From Halosimplex halobium (lineage in GTDB: Archaea; Halobacteriota; Halobacteria; Halobacteriales; Haloarculaceae), in contig NZ_JBLKNX010000018.1 in assembly GCF_051414055.1 (NCBI RefSeq), positions 1-64,000 of the forward strand: a DNA stretch of 64,000 nucleotides, in the 5' to 3' direction. Every line of letters starts with the position of its first letter. Within the stretch, counting starts at the first letter, position 1. Under the pieces are notes generated by a model that saw only the letters and a list, made by a program, of their open reading frames with translations, had not been told where the DNA came from and searched no databases. Shown piece after piece: positions 18,093-26,545 of this stretch. The position numbers were made by a program, and so were the translations under genes.

Positions 18093-18380
18093 ATGAGCGA
18101 CAACGAGGGCCGAACGGACCTGCGGATGCCGGACGACGACGAGGTGTTCGCCGTCGTCACGGAGATGCTCGGGGCGAACCGGGTGGAGGTACGCTGCATG
18201 GACGGGACGGAACGGACGGCGCGCATCCCCGGGAAGATGCAGAAGCGCATCTGGATCCGCGAGGACGACGTGGTGCTCGTCGAGCCGTGGGACTGGCAGG
18301 ACGAGAAGGCCGACATCACGTGGCGCTACGAGAAACAGCAGGCCGACCAGCTGCGCGAGGAGGGACACATCCAGGAGTAG
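18093..18380 (+). CDS. eif1A: Translation initiation factor aIF-1A
   Basis: This 95-aa S1/OB-fold factor binds the small ribosomal subunit near the A site and promotes initiation. DEVFAVVTEMLGANRVEVRC, DGTERTARIPGKMQKRIWIR and EDDVVLVEPWDWQDEKADI are diagnostic. The length is typical for archaea. AGTTAAAACG at 18061-18070 is a TATA element placing the start at the ATG (leaderless). It is followed 72 bp later by rio1, a frequent archaeal pairing that links translation initiation and ribosome maturation. Confidence 0.97.
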   Translation: MSDNEGRTDLRMPDDDEVFAVVTEMLGANRVEVRCMDGTERTARIPGKMQKRIWIREDDVVLVEPWDWQDEKADITWRYEKQQADQLREEGHIQE

Positions 18381-18452
18381 CATGGCGGACGACACTACCG
18401 CCGGGCGCGCACACCCTCTCTTCTCCTCGCGCGCCGGGCGGGACCGCTGACC

Positions 18453-19313
18453 ATGCCGGAGTACCGCCTGCTCGACACCGACGAGGCCGAACACCCGGGC
18501 GACGAGTTCGAGGAAGTCGAGATCGAGGACACCGAGGCCGACCGGATCGCCCGCAAGCGCGACCGGGAGTTCAACGAGTTCCGCAAGCGCATCAAGGACA
18601 CCGAGCAGTTCAAGGTCGAGGACTCGGTGTTCGACGACGCCACCTTCGGCGCCCTCTACAAGCTCGTCCAGGACGGCCACATCGTCGCCTTCGGCGGCCC
18701 CATCTCCACGGGCAAGGAGGCCAACGTCTACACCGCCCTGGGCGACGAGGACACCGAGGTCGCCGTCAAGGTCTACCGCATCAACGCGTCGGACTTCACC
18801 GACATGCGGGGCTACCTCGACGGCGACCCGCGCTTCCAGGGGATCGGCTCGGACAAGAAGAAGGTCGTCCTCGCGTGGGTGCGCAAGGAGTTCGCCAACC
18901 TCAGCCGCGCCCGCCAGGCCGGCGTGCTCGTCCCCGAACCCATCGCCGTCGAGCGCAACGTCCTCGTCATGGAGTACCTCGGCACCGAGGAGGGCCGCGC
19001 CAAGCGCCTCTCCGAAGTGAACCTCGAGAACCCCGAGACCGCCTACGAGGTCGTCGCCGAGTACATGCGGCGGCTCCACGACGCCGGTCTCGTCCACGGG
19101 GACCTCTCGGAGTACAACCTCGTCGTCCACGGCGACCACATCTACGTCATCGACCTGGGCCAGGCGGTGACGGTCCACCACCCCAACGCCGAGGAGTTCC
19201 TCGACCGCGACTGCGAGAACGTCGCCGCCTTCTTCGGCCGGCAGGGCCACGACGTGACCGCCGACGAGCTGAAGTCCTACATCGTCGGCGAGGACGGCGA
19301 AGACGAGTTCTGA
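18453..19313 (+). CDS. rio1: RIO1-type serine protein kinase
   Basis: This 286-aa protein belongs to the RIO1 family, atypical kinases/ATPases needed for late small-subunit maturation. Visible motifs are the P-loop-like ISTGKEANVYTA, AVKVYRIN with the catalytic Lys, VLVMEYLG hinge, the catalytic loop LVHGDLSEYNLV and metal-binding VIDLGQAV. An acidic N-terminal extension of ~45 residues precedes the kinase. It lies downstream of aIF-1A and is convergent with rlmE: one base separates the two stop codons. Confidence 0.97.
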   Translation: MPEYRLLDTDEAEHPGDEFEEVEIEDTEADRIARKRDREFNEFRKRIKDTEQFKVEDSVFDDATFGALYKLVQDGHIVAFGGPISTGKEANVYTALGDEDTEVAVKVYRINASDFTDMRGYLDGDPRFQGIGSDKKKVVLAWVRKEFANLSRARQAGVLVPEPIAVERNVLVMEYLGTEEGRAKRLSEVNLENPETAYEVVAEYMRRLHDAGLVHGDLSEYNLVVHGDHIYVIDLGQAVTVHHPNAEEFLDRDCENVAAFFGRQGHDVTADELKSYIVGEDGEDEF

Positions 19314-19314
19314 G

Positions 19315-20097
19315 TCACCCGACCGGTTCCGCGAACGCGTAGTTGGGTTTCACGTCGCCGACCCGCACCTCGACGGTCTCGCCCTCCGCGGCGCCGGCGA
19401 CGAACAGCGTGAACCCGTCGACCTTGGCGATCCCGTCGCCCTCGCTCCCGGTGTCGACGATCTCCACCTCGACCTGATCGCCCTCGCGGACGGGCGCCGT
19501 CAGGTAGCCCTTGGCGACCAGATACAGCTCCGACGAGGAGTCGCGGGAAGCGTCGGGCCGGACCTGCCGGACGTACTCGAACTCCGCTTCGATGTCGGCC
19601 TCCAGGTCGTCGAGGTCTTTCCCGTCGAAGACCTTCACGGCCAGATCCCCGCCGGGCGCGAGCACGCGGTCGGCGACCTCGAACGCCTGGCGGGCGAGGT
19701 GGACCGAGCGGGCGTGGTCCAGGTCGTAGTCGCCGGTCATGTTCGGCGCCATGTCGGAGATCACCACGTCGACGGGCCGGTCCTCGCCGTCCGCGCCGAC
19801 CCGCTCGACGACCTCGTCGATGGTCGAGTCCTCGGTGAGGTCGCCGCGGACGCACTCGACGTTGTCGTAGTCGAGCGGGTCGATCCGCTGGCGGTCGACG
19901 CCGACGACGGTCCCGTGCTCGTCGACCGCCTCGGCGGCGACCTGGAGCCACCCGCCGGGCGCCGCGCCCAGGTCGACGACCGTGTTCCCGGACCCGAACA
20001 GGCCGGCCGTCTCGTCCAGCTGTTTGAGCTTGTACGCCGAGCGAGCGCGGTAGCCCTGCTGTTTGGCCTTGTTGTAGTACTCGTCCTTGCCGCTCAT
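19315..20097 (-). CDS. rlmE: 23S rRNA 2'-O-methyltransferase RlmE (FtsJ) with TRAM domain
   Basis: This gene encodes 260 aa. The start SGKDEYYNKAKQQGYRARSA is typical; the catalytic K-D-K-E tetrad is represented by RARSAYKL, VISDMAPNMTGDYDLDH, LAVKVFDGKD and SSSELYLVAKGY. SAM binding is VVDLGAAPGGWLQVA. The C-terminal ~65 residues (REGDQVEVEIVDTGSEGDGI...FVAGAAEGETVEVRV) form a TRAM RNA-binding domain, usual in haloarchaeal RlmE and absent from the E. coli enzyme. It is divergent from the MNT antitoxin gene. Confidence 0.96.
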   Translation of the reverse strand: MSGKDEYYNKAKQQGYRARSAYKLKQLDETAGLFGSGNTVVDLGAAPGGWLQVAAEAVDEHGTVVGVDRQRIDPLDYDNVECVRGDLTEDSTIDEVVERVGADGEDRPVDVVISDMAPNMTGDYDLDHARSVHLARQAFEVADRVLAPGGDLAVKVFDGKDLDDLEADIEAEFEYVRQVRPDASRDSSSELYLVAKGYLTAPVREGDQVEVEIVDTGSEGDGIAKVDGFTLFVAGAAEGETVEVRVGDVKPNYAFAEPVG

Positions 20098-20315
20098 GCG
20101 TGTCTCACCGCGTTCCGTGGCCCTCCCAGCGCGGGTCGGGCCGGCGAAGTTTCGCTCATAGGGGGTGTCACGCCGTCGAAGCGGAAAGGGCCGTCGGATG
20201 GTGTCGGCGACGTTTGGCCTGTCGACCGTGGCCGCCGATGCCTCGCTACGCGCCTACCCGACGGCCCACGAGATAGAACTGGCGCAGAACCCGTGCAGGT
20301 CAGCCCCAGGATTAT

Positions 20316-20334
20316 TGTCTCGTGAAGCGAGACA
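20316..20334. promoter_or_regulatory. Inverted-repeat operator of the MNT/HEPN operon
   Basis: TGTCTCG TGAAG CGAGACA is a perfect 7-bp inverted repeat with a 5-nt spacer. It lies between a TATA-like GATTATTG (20310-20317) and the ATG at 20343. A third half-site CGAGACA is at 20347-20353, inside the start of the gene. The position over the transcription start suggests autoregulation, probably by the HTH of the MNT protein. Confidence 0.6.
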
Positions 20335-20342
20335 CGTAATGC

Positions 20343-21023
20343 ATGACGAGACAAAAGAACGGGGCCCGCGAGATGGAGCAAGCCACTGTCGGGTTGCCGG
20401 TTCCGGCGCCGGAGCCCGACCTGTTCCGTCACACGGCCACCGACGACCTCCTCCAGCTGCTGCTCGACAACCCCTACGAGCAGTTCACGATCCGGGAGTT
20501 GAGCCGACTCACCGACAACGCGCCCCAGTCGGTCAAGCGGGCCGTCGACGTCCTCGAAGCCAACGGGCTGGTCGTCGCCGAGCCCGAGGGCAACCGCCGG
20601 CTGGTCGGCATCAACCGAACCCGGGTGACGAAGCCCGACGACCCCGTCCTGCGCATCCCACAGCCGGAGTTTCACCGACCCGTCCGCGCGGCGCTCGAAC
20701 GGATCCGCGACGAGCTGGGTGAGGTTCGGGGGGTCCTCGTGTTCGGCAGCGTCGCCCGGGGCCAGGCCGACCGCCAGAGCGACATCGACCTCTGGGTCCT
20801 CGCCGGCGACCGCGCCGACCAGCACCGCGCCAACGAACTCGCGAAGGAACTCGGAGGGGAGCGGTTCGACGGCGACCGCTACGAGTTCCAGATCCTCGTC
20901 GAGACGCCGGAGTCAGCACGGGGTCACGCCGACCGGCTCGAAGACGTGTTCGCCGACGCGATCACGCTGGTGGACAGCGACGCGCTCCGCGACCTCAAAC
21001 ACGAGGTGATGAGCGGTGCCTGA
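20343..21023 (+). CDS. HTH-nucleotidyltransferase (MNT) antitoxin-type protein
   Basis: This gene encodes 226 aa. Residues ~20-85 form a winged helix (TIRELSRLTDNAPQSVKRAV); residues ~120-215 form a minimal nucleotidyltransferase with GSVARGQADRQSDIDLWVL, the G-S-x(n)-D-x-D active site. In MNT/HEPN modules the MNT protein neutralises the HEPN RNase toxin, in studied cases by AMPylating it. The ATG overlaps a third operator half-site. The stop overlaps the GTG start of the HEPN gene by 8 bp. The fused HTH makes autoregulation likely. Confidence 0.88.
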   Translation: MTRQKNGAREMEQATVGLPVPAPEPDLFRHTATDDLLQLLLDNPYEQFTIRELSRLTDNAPQSVKRAVDVLEANGLVVAEPEGNRRLVGINRTRVTKPDDPVLRIPQPEFHRPVRAALERIRDELGEVRGVLVFGSVARGQADRQSDIDLWVLAGDRADQHRANELAKELGGERFDGDRYEFQILVETPESARGHADRLEDVFADAITLVDSDALRDLKHEVMSGA

Positions 21024-21527
21024 CGAACCCGACGCCCTCGACGACGCTATTAGCCGGGCCGAGGACGCGTTCGGCGGACAACTGGGCCGGCCGGAGTACG
21101 AGGAAGGACTCGATCCGGACGCGCACGACGTCGACGTGATCCAGCTCCGGAAGGCGTGCCGTCTGCTCGACGCGTGTCGCCTCCTGCGCGAACACGACGG
21201 CTACCACACGAGCGTCATCGAGATGTCCTTCGCGGCCGTCGAACGCACGTTCGAGTGCTACGCGCTCAACGCGTCGAACGACACGATCGACGATTTCGCG
21301 AGGGGCACGACCGCGCTTACGACCGCGGTGCCGAGCTGAACCTCGTCACGGAAGCGACTGCACGGCGGCTGAAGCAACTGTACCGCGACAATCGCGCCGC
21401 CGCGTACTACCGGGACACGGTGGCGGCCGCCGGGCAGGCCGAGGCGATGTTCGAACTCGCGGTCACCGTCCACGACCACGTCACTGACTTCGCACGGCTA
21501 TCGCACGAGTGTCGGTGCCGGGACTGA
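21016..21527 (+). pseudogene. HEPN-domain toxin partner, interrupted by a frameshift
   Basis: It starts at GTG 21016 (PDEPDALDDAISRAEDAFGG) and is in frame through SNDTIDDF at about 21297, where the frame runs to a stop at 21339. The natural continuation (REGHDRAYDRGAELNLVTEA, then TARRLKQLYRDNRAAAYYRD) is in the +2 frame to 21527. One missing base near 21294-21300 (ATTTCGCG where ATTTCCGCG would be expected) explains it. The HEPN R-x-x-H-like residues lie after the break, so the 107-aa product should be inactive. Mutation, assembly error or programmed shift cannot be separated by eye. Confidence 0.78.
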
Positions 21528-21716
21528 CGACGCGAGATCGAGGAGGGGTGCGGAGAGCGCCACTGTGGCGGTCGGCCTCGCCGCTGATGAGCGCCACAGC
21601 CGATGCGAGGGAGTTCCGAACCGGGACTTCGGCGGACTCGGCGAGCTCGCCCGGAGCGTGGCCGCCGTCCGGAACCCGCGGGGTTCGACGGGCTCCGACG
21701 TCCCCGAACCGCCCGG

Positions 21717-21730
21717 TGACATCGATGTCA
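21717..21730. promoter_or_regulatory. 14-bp palindromic operator, copy 1
   Basis: TGACATCGATGTCA is preceded by CCGG and lies ~25 bp upstream of the TATA box (GATATAC, ~21757-21763) of the NmrA-like gene. The same palindrome with the same CCGG flank is at 40904-40917, upstream of the dioxygenase gene. It is probably an upstream binding site for a shared dimeric regulator. Confidence 0.65.
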
Positions 21731-21795
21731 TCCGGTATCGTGTACGACGCCTGAAAGATATACGTGTGCCGGCCCTACCACAGTACGACGAACCA

Positions 21796-22710
21796 ATGAC
21801 TGACGACACTACCACCGTACTCGTAACGGGAGCGACAGGAAATCAGGGCGGCGCGGTCGTCGACCACCTGCTGGCGAGCGAGGGGGCCTTCGACGTGCGC
21901 GGGCTGACCCGCGACGCAAGCGGCGACACGGCCCAGGCGCTCGAAGACCGCGGCGTCACCATGGTCGAGGGTGACCTGAACGACCCCGACAGTCTCCGCG
22001 ACCCCGTCGGCGACGCCGACGCCGTCTTCGCGGTCACCAACTTCTGGACGCAGGGCTACGACGACCAGGTCGAGCAAGGTAAAAATCTCGCGACGGTCGC
22101 CGACGAGGAGGGCGTCGAACACTTCGTCTTCTCCGGCGTCGGCAGCCACGACGAGGACACCGGGATCCCCCACTTCGACTCCGCCGACGAGATCGCCCAG
22201 CACGTCCGCGACACGGACCTGGACTGGACGGTCCTCAAGCCGGTCTTCTTCTTCGAGAACCTGGAGGCGTTCGCCGATGACATCGTCGAGGACGGCCAGC
22301 TCGCCCTGCCGCTCGCGGAGGGCGTCGGCCTGCAGATGGTCAGCAACGACGACGTGGGCCACGCCGCCGCCGTCGCCTTCGAGAACCCCGACGAGTTCGT
22401 CGGCGAGGCGATCGACCTGGCGGGCGACGAGAAGACCCTCGAAGAGACCGCCGACGTGCTCTCCGAGGTCACCGGCGTCGACGTCGAGGCCGTCCACGTC
22501 CCCATCGAGGACGCCTACGAGAGCTTCGGCGAGGAGTTCACCGTGATGTGCGAGTGGTTCAACGAGGTCGGCTACAGCGCCGACATCCCGGCGCTGGAGG
22601 AGCGGTTCGGCTTCGCGTTCGACGACCTGGAGACGTACCTCCGCGACAGCGGCTGGGAGGACAAGGAGGGGATGGCGTCGGTCCCCGGCTGGGTCAAGGC
22701 GATGCAGTAG
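21796..22710 (+). CDS. NmrA-like NAD(P)-binding oxidoreductase
   Basis: This gene encodes 304 aa. The N-terminal Rossmann motif is VLVTGATGNQGGAVVDHLLA. VRGLTRDASGD, DAVFAVTNFW and VEHFVFSGVGSHD follow the NmrA/HSCARG pattern; FDSADEIAQHVRDTDLDWTVLKP is the region that replaces the SDR Tyr-x-x-x-Lys. Relatives act as redox sensors or as NAD(P)H:quinone reductases. A TATA box (~21757) gives a ~10-nt leader. The shared palindrome with an MhqO-like gene suggests induction by electrophile or quinone stress; that is inference. Confidence 0.88.
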   Translation: MTDDTTTVLVTGATGNQGGAVVDHLLASEGAFDVRGLTRDASGDTAQALEDRGVTMVEGDLNDPDSLRDPVGDADAVFAVTNFWTQGYDDQVEQGKNLATVADEEGVEHFVFSGVGSHDEDTGIPHFDSADEIAQHVRDTDLDWTVLKPVFFFENLEAFADDIVEDGQLALPLAEGVGLQMVSNDDVGHAAAVAFENPDEFVGEAIDLAGDEKTLEETADVLSEVTGVDVEAVHVPIEDAYESFGEEFTVMCEWFNEVGYSADIPALEERFGFAFDDLETYLRDSGWEDKEGMASVPGWVKAMQ

Positions 22711-22716
22711 ACCGGT

Positions 22717-23451
22717 CTACACCAGCCGCTCGACAGTCCGGCGGAGCTGGTCGCGGGCGGCGTCGGCGTCGACCTCCGGGAGCGTGAAGCTGGTCTTGCG
22801 CTCGTCCGCGTCGGCGAGTTCGCTGAGCAGACCCGCGCTGCGGTCGACCTCGGCGTAGACGGTCAGCGCCTCCGGCGAGGGGTCGAAGACGAGTTCGAGC
22901 TCGTCCAGATCGCCCCGGAAGGGACCGTCCGAGGGGCGGAACTCGAACTCCTGGACGAACCGCCGGTCGGTGTAGCGGCCGTACGGGTCGGCCTCGCAGT
23001 CGGCGGTCCGGAGGGACAGTCCCAGGTCCTCCGCGGCGTCGAAGACGGTTTGCATCCGCTCGGTGGGGCGGACCTTCAGGTGGTCCTCGTCCTCCGGGTC
23101 GACGGCCATCCCGATCTCCAGGTCGGTGTCGACCCAGACGGCGGCGTCGCCCATCGTCAGCGGCGTCGCGTAGGGGATGTCGAGTGTCGTCCCGTAGCTC
23201 GTCTCCTCGCCGGGTTCGACCGTGAACCCGTCGGTGAGGTGGAGACGGTCGACGGTCGTCTCCTCGTAGCCCTCCTCGACCCGGTAGCGGGTCTCGACCT
23301 CCAGTTCGATCCGGTCGACGGTCTGCTCGGCCTCGCCCCCCTCGACCTGCACGACGGCGTCGACCGACTCGCCCGGCCGGACGGTCTCGTTCTCCAGTAC
23401 CGTGTCGACTGTCGCGTTGCCGATGCCGACTGACGCGAGGATCTTCTTCAT
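22717..23451 (-). CDS. Spo0M family (arrestin-like) protein
   Basis: This gene encodes 244 aa. MKKILASVGIGNATVDTVLE and TVRPGESVDAVVQVEGGEAE are the standard opening of Spo0M/SpoOM proteins, which have an arrestin-like beta-sandwich fold. RYTDRRFVQEFEFRPSDGPF is the conserved centre. In Bacillus the homologue affects sporulation control; in archaea the role is unknown. I chose the ATG at 23451, 50 codons inside the open frame, because the family begins there. It is convergent with the NmrA-like gene (6 bp between stops). Confidence 0.9.
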   Translation of the reverse strand: MKKILASVGIGNATVDTVLENETVRPGESVDAVVQVEGGEAEQTVDRIELEVETRYRVEEGYEETTVDRLHLTDGFTVEPGEETSYGTTLDIPYATPLTMGDAAVWVDTDLEIGMAVDPEDEDHLKVRPTERMQTVFDAAEDLGLSLRTADCEADPYGRYTDRRFVQEFEFRPSDGPFRGDLDELELVFDPSPEALTVYAEVDRSAGLLSELADADERKTSFTLPEVDADAARDQLRRTVERLV

Positions 23452-23566
23452 CCTGTCCGACACTTCCGGCGGCTCGATACAAAAACGTACGGACGCGGGA
23501 TGGGGTGGGGTCGGGCGGAGTGGGGTGGCCGGTCCGCGGGACCGGACTGGACCGGACCGGGGAGTC

Positions 23567-24310
23567 TCAGTCGTCGTCGCGACGGCGGAGCAGGGCGCCA
23601 CCGCCCAGGAGGCCGGCGAGCGAGGCCAGGAGACCGAACCCGGGCCCGTCGCCGGTGGTCGTGGTCCCCAGGTTCCTGGGTCGCTCGTCCTCCTCGACGT
23701 CGGCCACGGGGCGGTTGGTCGCCTGCTGGCCGGGGCCGGCGCTCACGTCGGACCGGCCGATCTGTTCGAGGACGACGCCGACGAAGTCGCCGTCGCAGCG
23801 GTTGAACCGGTTGATGAGGTACAGCTGGCCGGGCAACACCTCGACGGAGCCGCCGATGTACAGCGTCGTCTCGGCCTCGGGAGTGTCCCCCTGTTTGCGG
23901 TTGATGACCGCCGCCTCGTAGGCGAGCATCTCGTCTGGGGGCCAGGTGTCGCTGCCGGGGGGGACACAGTCCTCCGCGACCCGGCTCTGGGTCGGCGAGG
24001 TCGACCCGCCGACGTGGATCATGAACCCGGCGAGATTGTCGTTCTCCCACCGCGAGACCTCCGGGATGGCCGCGGCCTCCGTGATCTGGGCGGCCCCGAC
24101 GCCGCTCGTGCTCGCGAGCGCGCCCGCGCCGACGGCGCCCACACCGGCGGTCGCAGCGCCGCGCAGGACGCGCCGGCGGGAGAGGGTCGGCTGGCGGTCG
24201 GCGTCGGTCGCCCGGCCGGGCTCGCGCCCGCGGTCGCCGGCGTCGCCGTCGCTCGGTGGGTCGCCGTTCCCGTCGCCCGTCCGGTCCCCGTCGGGTGATA
24301 GTGGCGGCAT
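23567..24310 (-). CDS. Tat-exported surface protein with PGF-CTERM anchor
   Basis: This gene encodes 247 aa. An acidic leader (DGDRTGDGNGDPPSDGD) precedes a twin-arginine signal (LSRRRVLRGAATAGVGAVGA). The secreted part contains one Cys pair and a region like EVLPGQLYLINRFNRCDGDF. The C-terminus is DGPGFGLLASLAGLLGGGAL followed by LRRRDDD: PGF tripeptide, hydrophobic helix, basic tail, the signature recognised by archaeosortase A for lipid anchoring. Function of the ectodomain is unknown. The ATG at 24310 is used; upstream frame lacks support. Confidence 0.85.
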   Translation of the reverse strand: MPPLSPDGDRTGDGNGDPPSDGDAGDRGREPGRATDADRQPTLSRRRVLRGAATAGVGAVGAGALASTSGVGAAQITEAAAIPEVSRWENDNLAGFMIHVGGSTSPTQSRVAEDCVPPGSDTWPPDEMLAYEAAVINRKQGDTPEAETTLYIGGSVEVLPGQLYLINRFNRCDGDFVGVVLEQIGRSDVSAGPGQQATNRPVADVEEDERPRNLGTTTTGDGPGFGLLASLAGLLGGGALLRRRDDD

Positions 24311-24438
24311 ACGGCTCCGATTGGGTCGTGAGTCGGCTAAGACCGGTGGATGCATTCGCAGGCAGCCGCGGCGGCCGGTCCCGACCCGCCGAAACCGCAC
24401 CACGCGGCCACGCGCGGGCTCGCGGGCAAAGAAGGGAC

Positions 24439-24446
24439 TTTTTAAC
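24439..24446 (+). promoter_or_regulatory. TATA box of the PCNA gene
   Basis: TTTTAACG is centred ~29 nt before the ATG at 24472, predicting a near-leaderless transcript. Confidence 0.65.
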
Positions 24447-24471
24447 GGATGGGGGCGTAGCCGCGGGCAAG

Positions 24472-25215
24472 ATGTTCAACGCCATCGTGAGCGCGGACAC
24501 GCTCCGGACGACGCTGGACTCCGTGAGCGTGCTGGTGGACGAGTGCAAGATCCACCTCGAGGAGGACGGGCTGGAGATCCGGGCGGTCGACCCCGCCAAC
24601 GTCGGCATGGTCGATCTGGAACTGTCGGCCTCGGCCTTCGAGTCCTACGAGACCGACGGCGGCGTCATCGGCGTCAACCTCTCGCGGCTGGAGGACATCG
24701 CGGGCATGGCCGACGCCGACCAGCTGGTCCACCTCGAACTCGACGAGGAGACCCGGAAGCTGCACATCGCCATCGACGGCCTGGAGTACACGCTGGCGCT
24801 CATCGACCCCGACTCCATCCGCCAGGAGCCGGACCTGCCCGACCTCGACCTGGCCGCCGAGATCGTCATCGAGGGCCGCGACATCGACCGCGCGGTCACC
24901 GCCGCGGACATGGTCTCGGACCACATCGCGCTGGGCGTCGACGACGCCGACGAGTACTTCTACGTCGACGCGGAGGGCGACACCGACGACGTCCACCTCG
25001 AGCTCACCCGCGAGGACCTCATCGACCTGACCGCCGGCCCCGCTCACTCGCTGTTCTCCCTGGACTACCTGAAGGACATGAACAAGGCCATCCCGAAAGA
25101 CGCCGAGGTGCGGATGGAGCTCGGCGAGGAGTTCCCCGTCAAGATGCACTTCGACATCGCCGAGGGCGAGGGCCAGGTCACGTTCATGCTCGCCCCGCGT
25201 ATCCAGAGCGAGTAA
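24472..25215 (+). CDS. pcn: DNA polymerase sliding clamp (PCNA)
   Basis: This gene encodes 247 aa. The clamp forms a homotrimeric ring that tethers PolB/PolD, RFC, Fen1 and ligase to DNA. The start FNAIVSADTLRTTLDSVSVL and the interdomain region (LDLAAEIVIEGRDIDRAV) are clear; YLKDMNKAIPKDAEVRMELG and VKMHFDIAEGEGQVTFMLAP mark the second domain. It is strongly acidic, as in other haloarchaeal clamps. The ATG at 24472 is set by homology and TATA position; the open frame extends 72 codons upstream without family similarity. Confidence 0.97.
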   Translation: MFNAIVSADTLRTTLDSVSVLVDECKIHLEEDGLEIRAVDPANVGMVDLELSASAFESYETDGGVIGVNLSRLEDIAGMADADQLVHLELDEETRKLHIAIDGLEYTLALIDPDSIRQEPDLPDLDLAAEIVIEGRDIDRAVTAADMVSDHIALGVDDADEYFYVDAEGDTDDVHLELTREDLIDLTAGPAHSLFSLDYLKDMNKAIPKDAEVRMELGEEFPVKMHFDIAEGEGQVTFMLAPRIQSE

Positions 25216-25449
25216 CCCGTCCGCGCTCCGCCGTTCTGCCGTCTCTTTCAGCCGGTCAGCGGCCGCTCGGTGCCGATGGCGACCCGTCCGTAGCCCGCGG
25301 CGGCCCGTCCGTAGTTCGCAACCTGCCCGCACGGAGCCCGGATCAAGGCCCTTCCGGCCGGGGGCCCACTGTTCTGGCGTGCGCGTACGGAGCGGCGCCG
25401 CCCCGCGGGGAGCGAACCGTCGACCGACCGCCGCCGAACGGGGGGCCTG

Positions 25450-26457
25450 ATGGTCGACACCGAGCGGCTGCAGGTCGGCTTCTTCGCCCTCGTCCTGCTG
25501 GTGTTCGGGTACCTCGTCGTGCTGATCGTCCGGCCGTTCCTGACGGCGCTGCTGGTCGCCGTCCTGCTGGCCGTACTGCTCACGCCGGTTCAGCGGCGGC
25601 TCGCCCCCCGCGTGGGCGAGCGGGTATCGGCCGCCGGGCTGGTCGGGTTCGCGGTCGTGGCGACCGCGGCCGTCGGCGCGGTCCTGGTCGCCGCGGCGCC
25701 GGCCGGGCTGGGCGACCTCTCGGCGACGCTGGAGGGGTTGTCCGTGCCGACCGCGGCCGAGCGACGGGTCGAGCGGCTGCTCGGCGTGGAGATCCCGCTG
25801 GGGTCGATCGTCGAGTCGGTCCCCCGCCGACTCGCGGAGCTGCTCGTCGGCGACCTCACCGGGCTGGTGAGCGCGACGACGGACTTCTTCCTCGGCGCCG
25901 TGCTCTTCCTGTTCGTCCTCTACTACCTGCTGGTCGACGGCGACCGGCTGGTCGGCTGGGCGGGCGAGCGCCTGCCGTTCGACGACGCGACCACGGAGAC
26001 GCTCCGCGAGGACGCCCACCGGACGACCTGGGCGGTACTGAAGGGGCACGTCTTCGTCGCCGTCGTTCAGGGAGGGGTCGCGGGCGTCGGCCTCCTGGTG
26101 GTGGGACTCCCGAACGTCCTGTTCTGGAGCGGCGTGATGATGGTGCTGGAGCTGTTCCCCGTGGTCGGCGTCGCGGGCGTCCTCGGGCCGGCGGCGCTGT
26201 GGCTGGGGCTCCAGAACCGCCTGCTCGCGGCCGCCTTCCTGGTCGTCTACGGGGCGACCGCCGTCGCCGTCGTCGACGACTACCTGCGGGCCCGCGTCGT
26301 CGACCGCGGGTCGTCGCTGCACTCGGCGACCGTCCTCGTCGGCGTGTTCGGCGGCGTCTACGCCTTCGGCGCCGTCGGCCTGTTCTACGGGCCGATCGTG
26401 GTCGGCCTGTTCGGCACGCTCGTCCGGCTGTTCGACGAGCAGTACGTCGACAGATGA
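25450..26457 (+). CDS. AI-2E/PerM family transporter
   Basis: This 335-aa protein has eight predicted membrane segments: two near the N-terminus (FFALVLLVFGYLVVLIVRPF, LTALLVAVLLAVLLTPV), one at ~60-80, and five in the C-terminal half. Between them is a soluble amphipathic region (~85-130). LFLFVLYYLLVDGDRL, VLELFPVVGVAGVLGPAALW and VVDDYLRARVVDRGSSLHSA are characteristic of the AI-2E transporter superfamily. Substrates vary, and transport of a quorum signal should not be assumed. Confidence 0.92.
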   Translation: MVDTERLQVGFFALVLLVFGYLVVLIVRPFLTALLVAVLLAVLLTPVQRRLAPRVGERVSAAGLVGFAVVATAAVGAVLVAAAPAGLGDLSATLEGLSVPTAAERRVERLLGVEIPLGSIVESVPRRLAELLVGDLTGLVSATTDFFLGAVLFLFVLYYLLVDGDRLVGWAGERLPFDDATTETLREDAHRTTWAVLKGHVFVAVVQGGVAGVGLLVVGLPNVLFWSGVMMVLELFPVVGVAGVLGPAALWLGLQNRLLAAAFLVVYGATAVAVVDDYLRARVVDRGSSLHSATVLVGVFGGVYAFGAVGLFYGPIVVGLFGTLVRLFDEQYVDR

Positions 26458-26545
26458 GGGGGCGGACGGGCGAGTAGTTGACGAGGAGGTCGGGCGACCG
26501 CGCCGGCGGACGGGTCGTCTCACCCCGGTCTCCGTGGTCGACCCC

